Positions 52,535-61,226 of a stretch of DNA of 64,000 nucleotides are shown one piece after another. This stretch comes from Brevibacillus brevis (GTDB taxonomy: Bacteria; Bacillota; Bacilli; Brevibacillales; Brevibacillaceae). Each line of letters opens with the position of its first letter. Position 1 is the stretch's first letter. Location of the stretch: contig NZ_CP134050.1 of the NCBI RefSeq assembly GCF_031583145.1, forward strand, positions 4,577,501 to 4,641,500, read 5' to 3'. The position numbers and the translations under genes are program-made. Under the pieces are notes generated by a model. That model searched no databases, had not been told where the DNA came from, and worked only from the letters and a program-made list of their open reading frames with translations.

Positions 52535-54637
52535 CTATTCTTTCTTGCGCTGGTTGACGAACGTCTCCCGCAAATGGCAGGCTAGCTGAATTTTCAGGAC
52601 ATCCTCCGGCTTCTCCAGGGAGAGATTCAGCAGCTGCTCGATTTTTTTCAGCCGTTTGTACAGCGTATTGATGTGGATGTGCAGCAGTTCGGCCGTCCGG
52701 ATCGCCGAGCTGCCTGTGGCGATATAGCGGAGCAAGGTGCGTTCCAGATCGTTTTGCTTCGCCTTCTGGGTCTGCAGCGGCCTGAACATCTCGTCCAGGA
52801 ATGCCACCATCTCCTCGGTGGGCTGGTGCAAAAAGAGTCGGTTGATTCCCAGATCCTCGTAGCGCAGAAGGCCCCTATGCTTGCGCTCTGCCAGGTACTG
52901 GAGGGCTTTCCCGGCTTCGTCGTGGCTCTTTGCGATCGTACGGATCCCCTGCCCCGCCGTGCCTGCCCCCGCGCACAGCGGCAAACCTTCGCCTTCCTCC
53001 CACTCTGCCACCTCGTCCGAGACACGCTGACAGAGCTTGTCGATCTCCTCCCGCGTGGACAGCATCGCGAGCAGGGTCACTTTGTTGTGATAGCCGAACA
53101 GGAGATGCCTGCAAGTCCCGAGCCTCTTTTTGATCCGGGCGATGAGGCGGTGCACCTCTGCTTCCAGCTGCCTGAGATCCTGGGTGTGGCGAAAGGAGAA
53201 GAGGAAGACGATCATGTGGTCCTCCAGCCGCAGCCCCCATTCCTCCCCGCCCAGCTGCAGCAGATCCGGCTCCTTGCTCTCGACCAGCTCCCGGAAAAAC
53301 TCGTGCGTTTTCTTGTAGTAGACATCGGTGAGCGACTGCTTTTTCACCAGTTCCAGCGCGAGTACCGCTCCGCCCTGCTCCAGCGCGATTTTGCCCAGCT
53401 CCTCCAGCGGTTTGTCCAGGACGGCGATCAGACAGCCGAGAAACACATGGCCGACGACGATCGGTGTCACGTGGTATTCCCGCTGCTCCTGGCCGGACAT
53501 GCGTACGACGACCGGAGAGTGCCGCCGGGCAAACAACCGCGAGATTTCGTCCATGGAAAACAGAGGGGGCGACCCCTGCTTGCGCGAGTACCAGTTTCCC
53601 TCCAGAAAGTCGACGAACACGAGCGGCACGCCGATGATCTTGTCCAGTGCGGCGACGATTGCCTCCATCCCTTTGTTTTCCAAAGACAGGCGCGTCAACG
53701 TCTCGTGCACTTCATTGCGCTTGGACAGGTATTGGTTTTGCCCTTTCAGCTCTGCGAACAGCCGCGCGTTTTCGATGACGACGGCGGCCTGTCCGGCGAA
53801 GCCCTTGAGCAAATGGACGTCCCTCTCGGTGAGCGTCCCCTCCGTGTGGTTCTGGTGAATGATCATCGCCCCGATCGGCTTGTCGCCGACGGAAATCGGA
53901 GTCGAAATAATCCCTTTCACATGGGAAAAGTCATAGGACGACAGCAGGTACTGGAGGTTTTCTCGGTCGATGTTGTTCATCGCCCGGGCGATCTCCTCGC
54001 GGGTAAAGTAGATCCGCGGCTGCCCGTCCGCGAACGTCTTGCCGACGATGGCCTCCCCGACCTTCAGCCGGTAGCGCAGGACATTGTCGTTCAGGCCCAC
54101 GGCTGCCCGATTGACGAGTCTGTCCGTTTGCGGGTCGTACATCGCGAGGATCCCTGTGTCCGCTGCCGGGATGACCTCGATCGCATTGTCCAGGATCTCT
54201 TGCAAGAGCTTGTCCAAATCGAGCGCAGAAGTGATTGCGCGGATGCCGCCGACCATTTTGGCCAGCTCGTTTTCCCGCTCCTGCACGATGCCTGACCAGT
54301 AGAGCTGATAGAACAGCAGATGCAGGTAGCGCAAGTCCGCTGCCGCAAGCTCGCAGGCCGTTTCCCTGAGGACGACGACCACCTGGTAGCCTTGCGGGTA
54401 GGCAAACCCGATCGCTGTCCCCTGCTCACCGGGGGTGACTGCATAAGGAGTCGATCTGCCGGGCTGCTCCTGCTTCGGGACCGGAGCGATTTTGCGGCCC
54501 GCTGCTTTCGGATTGCCGATCCGTCCCACGTGTCGAAACTCCCGATGATGGGGCTTGCGCTCCCAGATGTGCCCGGCCCAGCCTTCCCCCTTTTCCTGCA
54601 AATACGTCTGAAGCTGCTTGGTCACTTCGGCTGACAA
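52535..54637 (-). CDS. GAF-PucR/CdaR-type transcriptional regulator
   Basis: A 700-residue regulator. An N-terminal region of about 110 residues is unclassified. A GAF domain is at about 130-305 (ALDLDKLLQEILDNAIEVIPAADTGILAMYDPQTDRL, GIISTPISVGDKPIGAMIIHQ). A second sensor-like region is at about 320-450, a CdaR/GGDEF-like region at about 470-610, and the PucR-type C-terminal helix-turn-helix at 630-690 (TLLRYIATGSSAIRTAELLHIHINTLYKRLKKIEQLL). The TTG at 54637 has the RBS GAGGGGGAA; the longer reading adds a hydrophobic stretch read from promoter DNA. It is divergent from the MFS/amidohydrolase pair, which it probably controls. Confidence 0.88.
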   Translation of the reverse strand: MSAEVTKQLQTYLQEKGEGWAGHIWERKPHHREFRHVGRIGNPKAAGRKIAPVPKQEQPGRSTPYAVTPGEQGTAIGFAYPQGYQVVVVLRETACELAAADLRYLHLLFYQLYWSGIVQERENELAKMVGGIRAITSALDLDKLLQEILDNAIEVIPAADTGILAMYDPQTDRLVNRAAVGLNDNVLRYRLKVGEAIVGKTFADGQPRIYFTREEIARAMNNIDRENLQYLLSSYDFSHVKGIISTPISVGDKPIGAMIIHQNHTEGTLTERDVHLLKGFAGQAAVVIENARLFAELKGQNQYLSKRNEVHETLTRLSLENKGMEAIVAALDKIIGVPLVFVDFLEGNWYSRKQGSPPLFSMDEISRLFARRHSPVVVRMSGQEQREYHVTPIVVGHVFLGCLIAVLDKPLEELGKIALEQGGAVLALELVKKQSLTDVYYKKTHEFFRELVESKEPDLLQLGGEEWGLRLEDHMIVFLFSFRHTQDLRQLEAEVHRLIARIKKRLGTCRHLLFGYHNKVTLLAMLSTREEIDKLCQRVSDEVAEWEEGEGLPLCAGAGTAGQGIRTIAKSHDEAGKALQYLAERKHRGLLRYEDLGINRLFLHQPTEEMVAFLDEMFRPLQTQKAKQNDLERTLLRYIATGSSAIRTAELLHIHINTLYKRLKKIEQLLNLSLEKPEDVLKIQLACHLRETFVNQRKKE

Positions 54638-54706
54638 TATCTGTTCCCCCTCTAATACGGTAGAAAAACCTACACCAACAATCCAACAATTGTACAGAAA
54701 CAAACA

Positions 54707-54736
54707 TTGAAATACAATTTTCATTATTCTTATAAT
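54707..54736 (+). promoter_or_regulatory. Promoter of MFS-amidohydrolase operon
   Basis: TTGAAA and TATAAT are 18 bases apart, 46 bases upstream of the MFS start. The palindrome CAATTG (54688-54693) in the same intergenic region may be part of the regulator's site. Confidence 0.7.
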
Positions 54737-54782
54737 TTTCCATAATAGAATTTGCCATTTTCCCTACAAAGGAAGTGATTCC

Positions 54783-56012
54783 ATGACACGAACGGCGGAA
54801 GAGCGCCAGAAGTACATCGTTTTGTCCATGCTCTTCATCGCGTGGCTGATCGGCAATTTGGACCGGATGGTCATCAACGTCGCGGTCATCCCCATCGTGG
54901 ACGAGTTCTCCCTCGATCCGACGTCCCAAGGGCTGATCCTCTCCAGCTTCTTTGCCGGCTACGCCTTGATGCAGATTCCGGGAGGCTGGCTCGCCGACAA
55001 GTTTGGCGCAGCCAAGATCCTGACGATTTCCCTGTTTTTATGGTCCATTTTCACCGCGTTGACAGGCTCTGCCTGGTCTCTCGTCTCCCTGATCCTCATT
55101 CGGTTCTTGTTCGGTTTGGGAGAAGCGCCGTTCTCACCTTCCAGCGCCGTGCTGATCTCGGAGCATTTTCCCAAGGAGCAGAGGGGCCGCGCCCAGTCGA
55201 CTCTGTTGTCGGCAAGCGTCATCGGCAAAGCGATTACGCCTGTGCTGGCCTCCGGCGTCATCGTCTGGCTCGGCTGGAGAAGCCTGTTTTTTGCCATTGG
55301 AGTGACAGGGATGGTCGTCGCGGTGCTCTGCCTGATTTACCTCAAGTCGCCTGTTCGGGACGCAGCGGCCAGCAAGAGCCAGCAAACCAAGGTTCCCTTG
55401 AAGACGCTGCTCAAAATGCCCTTGCTGTGGAGTCTCTTGCTCACGTCGTTCGGAATTTACTTCGTGACCTGGGGAATGGCGAGCTGGATGCCTACGTATC
55501 TCGTCAAGGTGCGCCATCTCGACCTGGTGTCCATGGGGGCGCTGTCGACTATTCCTTCCGTCACCAGCTTCCTCGCGATGCTCGCAGGCGGCGTGCTGCT
55601 GGACCGCTGGATGGCCGGCAGGGAGAAAGGTTTTGTTGCGGTGTGCGCCTTGCTCACCGGGCTGTTCATCTACCTGATGTTCAACGCCCCGTCCGTCGGA
55701 ATGGTCGTGCTGTACGAGACTTTGAGCGGAATCACTGGCACCTTCATCGTCATCGCGGTCGGCTTGCAGCCGTTGAAGCGCTTCTCCCAGGAGGTCATCG
55801 GCACTGCGATGGGGATCGTCAACTTCGGAGGACAAGCAGCCGGCTTCGTCGCCCCGCTCTTGATCGGGATGACCGTCAAGGCATTTGGAGGTTCCTACAC
55901 CGCCGCTCTCTGGATTCTCGTCTCACTCATGGTCGTCTGCGCCATCGCAGCCATGACCTGGCCGTCGGAGAGAAAGACTGCGGCCCAGCCCGCCGCTACT
56001 CCCGCCGGGTAA
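54783..56012 (+). CDS. MFS transporter, anion:cation symporter type
   Basis: A 409-residue protein with 12 membrane helices. It follows the ACS (organic anion/sugar-acid) branch of the MFS: NLDRMVINVAVIPIVDEFSLDPTSQGLILSSFFAGYALMQIPGGWLADKFGAAKIL at residues 22-75, and FGLGEAPFSPSSAVLISEHFPKEQRGRAQS near 115. This signature is typical of carriers for carboxylates and amino-acid derivatives. RBS AAAGGAAG. It is followed by an M20 amidohydrolase, so the likely substrate is an N-acylated or amide compound. Confidence 0.9.
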   Translation: MTRTAEERQKYIVLSMLFIAWLIGNLDRMVINVAVIPIVDEFSLDPTSQGLILSSFFAGYALMQIPGGWLADKFGAAKILTISLFLWSIFTALTGSAWSLVSLILIRFLFGLGEAPFSPSSAVLISEHFPKEQRGRAQSTLLSASVIGKAITPVLASGVIVWLGWRSLFFAIGVTGMVVAVLCLIYLKSPVRDAAASKSQQTKVPLKTLLKMPLLWSLLLTSFGIYFVTWGMASWMPTYLVKVRHLDLVSMGALSTIPSVTSFLAMLAGGVLLDRWMAGREKGFVAVCALLTGLFIYLMFNAPSVGMVVLYETLSGITGTFIVIAVGLQPLKRFSQEVIGTAMGIVNFGGQAAGFVAPLLIGMTVKAFGGSYTAALWILVSLMVVCAIAAMTWPSERKTAAQPAATPAG

Positions 56013-56053
56013 GTCCCTGCAAATAAGCCTATCTCGAAAAGGAGCGAATCAAC

Positions 56054-57235
56054 ATGCACAGCACACTATTTGCCAACTTGGAAGCACTCTATCCCGAACT
56101 GGTTACCCTTCGTCGCGATATGCACATGTACCCCGAGCTGTCTTTTCAGGAGGTGGATACGCCGCGGAAAATCGCCGAGTACCTGACAAAGCTCGGGCTG
56201 GAAGTCCGTACAGGCGTAGGCGGCCGTGGAGTTGTGGCCACGCTGCGGGGTGGGAAGCCGGGCAAAACCGTGGCACTGCGGGCCGACTTCGACGCGCTGC
56301 CGATCCAGGATGAGAAGGAAGTACCGTACAAATCCCGCATCCCAGGTGTCATGCACGCCTGCGGGCACGACATTCACACGGCCGCCCTGCTCGGCGTGGC
56401 TACCGTCCTTTCCGAAGTGAAAGACGAGCTCGCCGGCAATGTAGTCTTCCTGCACCAGTTCGCCGAAGAAGTCATTCCCGGCGGAGCCAAGCCGATGATC
56501 GAGGACGGCTGTCTGGAAGGGGTCGATGCCGTATACGGCGCGCACGTCGCTTCCCAGGCTCCCTTGGGCACGGTCGGCACAGGCATCGGCTATGTGACCT
56601 CTGCCTGCGATTCGTTTGACATCGAGCTGTACGGGAAAGGCGGACACGGTGCTATGCCCCATGCGACCGTCGATCCGATCGTCGCGGGCAGCCAGCTCGT
56701 CATGAACTTGCAGCAGATCATCAGCCGGCGCATCGACACCAAATACCGGACGGTTCTGACCGTCAGCTCGTTCGTTGGCGGCGGAGAGACGTACAACGTC
56801 ATCCAGGACAAAGTCCACCTGAAAGGGACGATTCGCACGTTCGAGGAGGATGTGCGGGAAAAAATCAGACAGGAAATCGAATTGATCACCCGGACCACAG
56901 CCGAACAGGCGGGAGGCACTGCAAAATTTACCCTGACGCCGGGCTATCCGGCTACCTGGAATCACGAAGAGGACGCGCTCCGCGTGAAAAAGGTGGCGAA
57001 AGCCCTGTTCGGCGAGGAGAGCGTGCTCAGCCACGAGTATGGAATGGGCAGCGAGGACTTCGCCTACTATCTCCAGCACAAGCCGGGCGCCTTCTTCTTC
57101 GTAGGCGGCGGCAATCCTGAGCTGAACGCCGTCTATCCGCACCACCATCCCAAATTCGATGTAGACGAGCGCTCCATGCTGAACATCGGAAAGCTGTTCA
57201 TCGGCATCGTCCTGGACTACCTGGCGGCTGAATAA
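56054..57235 (+). CDS. M20 family amidohydrolase (N-acyl-amino-acid/hippurate type)
   Basis: A 393-residue metal-dependent amidohydrolase. Metal ligands are seen in HACGHDIHTAALL (about residue 100), EEVIPGGAKP (about 138) and the C-terminal MGSEDFAYYLQHKPGAFFFVG. The lid/dimerisation domain is at about 185-295 (GGHGAMPHATVDPI). It cleaves N-acyl amino acids such as hippurate or N-acetyl amino acids. It lies 41 bases after the MFS gene with its own RBS (AAAAGGAG), so uptake and hydrolysis are probably paired. Confidence 0.92.
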   Translation: MHSTLFANLEALYPELVTLRRDMHMYPELSFQEVDTPRKIAEYLTKLGLEVRTGVGGRGVVATLRGGKPGKTVALRADFDALPIQDEKEVPYKSRIPGVMHACGHDIHTAALLGVATVLSEVKDELAGNVVFLHQFAEEVIPGGAKPMIEDGCLEGVDAVYGAHVASQAPLGTVGTGIGYVTSACDSFDIELYGKGGHGAMPHATVDPIVAGSQLVMNLQQIISRRIDTKYRTVLTVSSFVGGGETYNVIQDKVHLKGTIRTFEEDVREKIRQEIELITRTTAEQAGGTAKFTLTPGYPATWNHEEDALRVKKVAKALFGEESVLSHEYGMGSEDFAYYLQHKPGAFFFVGGGNPELNAVYPHHHPKFDVDERSMLNIGKLFIGIVLDYLAAE

Positions 57236-57258
57236 CGGCTTGCATTGCGGTACACCCT

Positions 57259-57298
57259 GCTCCGTTCCCCTCCTTTCTGAGGGAACGGGGCTTTTTGC
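57259..57298 (+). terminator. Terminator of MFS-amidohydrolase operon
   Basis: CTCCGTTCCC and GGGAACGGGG pair around CTCCTTTCTGA, followed by TTTTT. Confidence 0.85.
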
Positions 57299-57398
57299 TG
57301 TTGCCAAAGGCAGTTTGCGCATTTCTGGCTGTTCCGAAATTTTCCATCCTGCCTTACAATAAGTCTGGGTTCATTCACAAACGGGGAGGGTCATTTCC

Positions 57399-57812
57399 TT
57401 GAGAATCAGTGAATTGTCAAAGATCACCGGCGCAAGCGCCAGATCCATCCGACATTACGAAAAGAAAAACCTGCTATCATCCGTACGTCTGGAAAACGAC
57501 TATCGTGTATTCGATCCATCGGCCATCGAACGGATTCGGATCATTCAACTGTACCTGGGTCTGGGGCTGACCACGGAGCAAATCGAGGAAATTCTGCAAT
57601 GCGAGGACAACGGTCCGGACGACTATGCGTTTTGCCCAGAGATGCTCGGGATGTACCAGGAGAAGCTCGACCAGGTCAATCGGCAGATAGAGGCGATGGA
57701 AGTGCTGAAAGAGCGGTTGGAACGACAGATTCAGAAGACAGTGGAAAAACGCATCCACACAGCAAGCCCATCCGAAGCCAGTTCAAAAATGAAATCCCGG
57801 TCTGTTGGATGA
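57399..57812 (+). CDS. MerR-family transcriptional regulator
   Basis: A 137-residue regulator. The helix-turn-helix is at 1-25 (MRISELSKITGASARSIRHYEKKNLL), the wing and helices follow (YRVFDPSAIERIRIIQLYLGLGLTTEQIEEIL), and a long dimerisation coiled coil covers about 80-120 (MYQEKLDQVNRQIEAMEVLKERLERQIQK). No clear metal-binding cysteine loop is seen in the C-terminus, so a small organic effector is more likely. It is convergent with the imine-reductase-like genes, whose promoter has the long spacer typical of MerR control. Confidence 0.9.
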   Translation: MRISELSKITGASARSIRHYEKKNLLSSVRLENDYRVFDPSAIERIRIIQLYLGLGLTTEQIEEILQCEDNGPDDYAFCPEMLGMYQEKLDQVNRQIEAMEVLKERLERQIQKTVEKRIHTASPSEASSKMKSRSVG

Positions 57813-57822
57813 CCGGAATTTC
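57789..57822 (+). terminator. MerR gene terminator
   Basis: GAAATCCCGGTC and GACCGGAATTTC pair around TGTTGGAT, followed by TCTTTTG. Confidence 0.8.
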
Positions 57823-57829
57823 TCTTTTG

Positions 57830-58056
57830 TTACATCGGCGTTGTTCGGAGAAGCTCTGCCTGGCGGGGAAAGCCCTCGTTTCCATATCCCGCGTCGATCG
57901 CCAGCTGTGCAATCGCTTTTGCCACGCTCAGCACACTGACGTCTATACCATTGTTCTTCAATGCCTGAATGACGTGCTCCATTCCAGCTGCTGCCCCATT
58001 GGCCCCATGCCAAGGACCGTCACCGGATTGCGTTTCGATGCGGTGTTACTTCCCAT
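57830..58056 (-). pseudogene. Imine-reductase-like remnant with middle deleted and frameshift
   Basis: The minus-strand reading starts at an ATG inside the end of the upstream gene: MGSNTASKRNPVTVLGMGPMG, a Rossmann start with GxGxxG. After a frame change near 57995 it continues with MEHVIQALKNNGIDVSVLSV and DAGYGNEGFPRQAELLR to the stop. This is the C-terminal end of the same family. About 220 central residues are missing. It is a decayed second copy arranged in tandem with the intact gene. Confidence 0.75.
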
Positions 58057-58993
58057 GAACAAGTCCACCGTTTTTCTTCAGCTCATCGAAAACGCGCGAA
58101 AAGGCATCAGCACCATGCCCTTCCTCTACCTTTTTCTTGGCGATGGCTTGGATCGGGACCAGCCAGTCGGGAGAAATCCCCAGCTCTCTGCTGGAACGGA
58201 CGATGTTGTCGAGCGCGAGCTGATTGACCAGCATGTTGGATACGTCCGTTGAATAGTCGCCTTCGTCCAAGGCGCGTGCGGTATTCGGGTCCGCAAGCAA
58301 TGGTACGATCAAATGCTGCAGCCAGTTCGTCACATACGGCAGAAATTCCGTCGCCGACACGTTGGCCGTGGAAAGCAAGGCTATGGCATGGAAATAGCTG
58401 TACCAGGCGCCATACATCATGGTGAGAAGGGCCAGATCGTACAGCAAGGGAACCCCGGTATCGGCGCTCAGATAGGTCGTGTGCCCACCCAACTGCTTCA
58501 GAAGCGGTTCGTGTGCATCGAAGACCGCCTTTTCGCCCCCGTAGAAGATCAAGGCATCCGGTGTCCCGATCATCGGCGGGATCGCCATAATGGCCCCATC
58601 CAAATAGTTAATCCCATGCTCGGCCGCCCACTCTGCAGTTCTGCGAGCCCCCTCCGGCGTCCCCGTAGTCAGGTTGACCAGCACCTTGCCTTTCAGTTCA
58701 GCCGTCAACGGATTGAGCAGATCATCCATGACGTCGTAAGTAGATACACAAACAACGATGACCTCGCTTGCCGCTATGGCAGATGCAAGCGTATGAGCGG
58801 GAGACGCGCCTTTTGCAACCAGACCTTCTGCCCTCCCGCTAGATCGGTTCCAGACCGTGGTCGGATAACCCGCTTTCAGGAATGCACCTGCCAAAGCCAC
58901 CCCCATATTCCCCAGTCCGATGACGGAAACGGCTGTCAGGTTGTTTTCCAGGTCGGCGTCCTGGTGTCCAAACAATTCTTTCTCTTTCTCCAT
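58046..58993 (-). CDS. NAD(P)-dependent imine-reductase/6PGDH-like oxidoreductase
   Basis: A 315-residue enzyme. The N-terminal Rossmann fold has VSVIGLGNMGVALAGAFLKAGYPTTVWNRSSGRA (about 22-56), whose NRSSGR suits NADP. The long interdomain helix and C-terminal bundle are as in imine reductases and beta-hydroxyacid dehydrogenases (LLTMMYGAWYSYFHAIALL, EGHGADAFSRVFDELKKNGG). Catalytic Asp is plausible near DLALL. Start: the ATG at 58993; a TTG at 59041 with overlapping GGGAGGAAA is an alternative. It is preceded by a MerR-type promoter and followed by its decayed copy. Confidence 0.85.
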   Translation of the reverse strand: MEKEKELFGHQDADLENNLTAVSVIGLGNMGVALAGAFLKAGYPTTVWNRSSGRAEGLVAKGASPAHTLASAIAASEVIVVCVSTYDVMDDLLNPLTAELKGKVLVNLTTGTPEGARRTAEWAAEHGINYLDGAIMAIPPMIGTPDALIFYGGEKAVFDAHEPLLKQLGGHTTYLSADTGVPLLYDLALLTMMYGAWYSYFHAIALLSTANVSATEFLPYVTNWLQHLIVPLLADPNTARALDEGDYSTDVSNMLVNQLALDNIVRSSRELGISPDWLVPIQAIAKKKVEEGHGADAFSRVFDELKKNGGLVHGK

Positions 58994-59040
58994 CAGTTTC
59001 TTTGCGCCCCTTTCTTTGTTCGGCAGTACGTTTCCTCCCA

Positions 59041-59072
59041 ACTGTAAAGGCTGACACTAGTGTAAAGGTCAA
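59041..59072 (-). promoter_or_regulatory. MerR-type promoter of imine-reductase-like gene
   Basis: On the minus strand TTGACC (59067-59072) and TACAGT (59041-59046) are 20 bases apart, longer than normal. The spacer centre carries the palindrome ACACTAGTGT (59054-59063). A long spacer with a central dyad is the hallmark of MerR-activated promoters. Confidence 0.7.
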
Positions 59073-59139
59073 TAGGAGATCGGGGCGCAAACTGCAAAAA
59101 AAGAGCGCCAACTGCTATCGGCGCTCTCCTCTCTCTATG

Positions 59140-59844
59140 CTATTGCCGCTGCTTTTGCAAGGCGGCTTCCACCGCAGCGATGGCGTGAATCTCGGTCGTA
59201 TCGTACACTGGCACCGGACAGTCCGCTTGGGTGATGAGCAGCCCGATTTCCGTGCAGCCGAGGATGATCGCCTCTGCTCCCTCCCGGATCAGCGCGGCAA
59301 TGATCTCCTGGTACTCCCGCTTCGATTCCTCGCGAACGATGCCCCGGCACAGCTCCTCGTAGATGATCGTATGAACAGCCTGCCTCCCCTGTTCATCCGG
59401 GATCAGCACGTCCAGTCCGTGCGCTTCTCGCAATCGTCCTGTGTAAAAATCTTGCTCCATCGTAAATCGTGTAGCCAAGAGCCCCACTCGCTGATGACCG
59501 TCCGCCTTGATTTTCGCCGCTGTCGCATCCGCGATGTGCACGAAGGGCAGGGCGGTCGCCGAAGTAATGGAAGAAGCCAGCTTGTGCATCGTGTTGGTGC
59601 ACAGCACGATCAGGTCGGCGCCCGCCGCTTCCAGACTTCTCGCCGCTTTCGCCATATGCTCGCCCGCTTCCTCCCATTTCCCCGCATGCTGCAGCTCCTC
59701 GATCTCGGCGAAGTCGACGGAATACAAGATGCACTTCGCCGAATGCAGACCGCCCAAACGATCTCTGACTGCCTCGTTTACTAACCGGTAATAGACGTGG
59801 GAGGATTCCCAGCTCATCCCGCCGATCAGGCCAATTGTTTTCAT
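59140..59844 (-). CDS. Aspartate/glutamate racemase family protein
   Basis: A 234-residue enzyme of the broad-specificity RacX/YgeA type. The two catalytic cysteines are Cys82 (VLCTNTMHKL) and Cys197 (LGCTEIGLL). N-terminal TIGLIGGMSWESSHVYYRLVNE is the family signature. It interconverts L- and D-amino acids; D-amino acids are used in the cell wall, in spore biology and in biofilm control. The start at 59844 is chosen for GGAGGAAG-like RBS. Transcribed alone. Confidence 0.92.
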   Translation of the reverse strand: MKTIGLIGGMSWESSHVYYRLVNEAVRDRLGGLHSAKCILYSVDFAEIEELQHAGKWEEAGEHMAKAARSLEAAGADLIVLCTNTMHKLASSITSATALPFVHIADATAAKIKADGHQRVGLLATRFTMEQDFYTGRLREAHGLDVLIPDEQGRQAVHTIIYEELCRGIVREESKREYQEIIAALIREGAEAIILGCTEIGLLITQADCPVPVYDTTEIHAIAAVEAALQKQRQ

Positions 59845-59988
59845 GCTCCTTCCTCCCTCGCTTGCAAATATCTTTCTATCCTTACTTTTTCTCTCCATCT
59901 AAAGCTTTGTCCTGCACGTTGAGCCAAACGCCTTGCCGCTACTTTCAGCCCACCCGCATATCCCCCGTCAATCGATGTCCGTTTCGTT

Positions 59989-60852
59989 TTAAATCGAGGA
60001 TGCCAATTGTTTGGTAGTCGTCGCGATTTGATTATAGGCCGCTTTCAATTCTTCAATCGCTCTCGAATTTTTCGAGATTTGCTCGTTGATTTCTTCCATG
60101 CTCCGCATCATCAAGGAGACGGATTTTGCTATATCCGTCAATTGACCTGAAATGTCTTCCGCTGATTCCTTGCTGGAGCTTGCCATCTTCCTCACCTCAT
60201 TCGCGACAACCTCGAACCCGCGGCCATGTTCACCGGCTCGAGCAGCCTCGATAGCGGCATTCAAACCTAGCAAATGGGATTGTGCTGCAATTTCTTTGAC
60301 AATGCTTGTCACGGATTGGATACTTTTTACCTGATCCGTTACCGCTTCCGCTTCCGTATTCAGCTTGGTCATATGGCTTACAATCAGTTTCGAGGCTCCC
60401 AATACATGATCGGTGCTGGCAGTCATCTCTTCAACCATTGCCATCAACTCTTCCGTGCTTTGCTGAAAAACCGTTTCTCGTTTCGTGATATCCGTCGCGA
60501 TCTTGACGACCGCTTCCACGTTGCCATTCTCCATAACAGGCATATACGTTGCTTCCAGTGTCAGTCTTCGCCCATCCTTCGAAACCCGCACGATCTTTTC
60601 CTGAGAAGCTTTCCCCTCACGCAAACCGTTCCACAAGTTCACATACGCTTTACTCGACACATAATCAGGCAAGCAAAACCTGCTATGATGAAGCCCGACC
60701 ATTTCATCTGCCTCATATCCCATGGCAGAAGCGAATTGTTGATTCGCCCAAATAACCTCTCCTCGGGTGTTGAACATAATCATGGCCAAATGGCTTTGAA
60801 TCGACGATAAAACCGCAAGATTTCGAGCCGTCATGGTTTGCATTTCTTGCAT
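59989..60852 (-). CDS. Soluble PAS chemoreceptor-like signalling protein
   Basis: A 287-residue cytoplasmic protein. A PAS domain covers about 15-125 (LAMIMFNTRGEVIWANQQFASAMGYEADEMVGLHHSRFC, ATYMPVMENGNVEAVVKIATDITKRE). A short methyl-accepting signalling domain covers about 130-287, with the conserved hairpin tip IVKEIAAQSHLLGLNAAIEAARAGEHGRGFEVVANEVRKMA. There is no membrane helix. It resembles PAS-MCP proteins (Aer/energy-taxis type) that signal to CheA-CheW arrays or act alone. RBS GGGAGAGGAA. Codon and base use are more A+T-rich than its neighbours. Confidence 0.9.
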   Translation of the reverse strand: MQEMQTMTARNLAVLSSIQSHLAMIMFNTRGEVIWANQQFASAMGYEADEMVGLHHSRFCLPDYVSSKAYVNLWNGLREGKASQEKIVRVSKDGRRLTLEATYMPVMENGNVEAVVKIATDITKRETVFQQSTEELMAMVEEMTASTDHVLGASKLIVSHMTKLNTEAEAVTDQVKSIQSVTSIVKEIAAQSHLLGLNAAIEAARAGEHGRGFEVVANEVRKMASSSKESAEDISGQLTDIAKSVSLMMRSMEEINEQISKNSRAIEELKAAYNQIATTTKQLASSI

Positions 60853-61226
60853 GTTCCTCTCCCTTTGTACCGTGCTTGTTCATTCACATAAATCGGAACC
60901 GTTTCTAAGCAGCGTGTTCCCCGTGCCATCACGATGTATCCGATTTCGCATTCGTTATCATCCAAATTCGATAAATGGGACCAAGCATGAATCTTTGGTA
61001 TTTTATCATTGCAATCTGAACAATTTCTCGACAAAATTCGCCTTCTTTCCCCATCGCCAATGGTTCAAGTTTGCCTCTTCTGTCTTTCAGGATGCAATAC
61101 CCACCTGCCAAGGGCGGAACACCCGGAAAGTACCCTACCCATTTCCTGTTTGTTCCAGTACAATAGATCTCGGGAATCCCGGATCAATCCAAAGCAACAG
61201 CGTGGGACGAAGGAGGGGATGATAGG
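60853..61226. other. 374-base region without a convincing gene
   Basis: Two overlapping minus-strand frames (60831-61034 and 60929-61111) encode short Cys-containing peptides, one ending in GRGTCKKCKP. The first has a weak RBS and TTG start but overlaps the chemoreceptor-like gene's own RBS and start. They could be the frameshifted remains of one small zinc-ribbon-like protein. No terminator or strong promoter was recognised. Confidence 0.35.
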
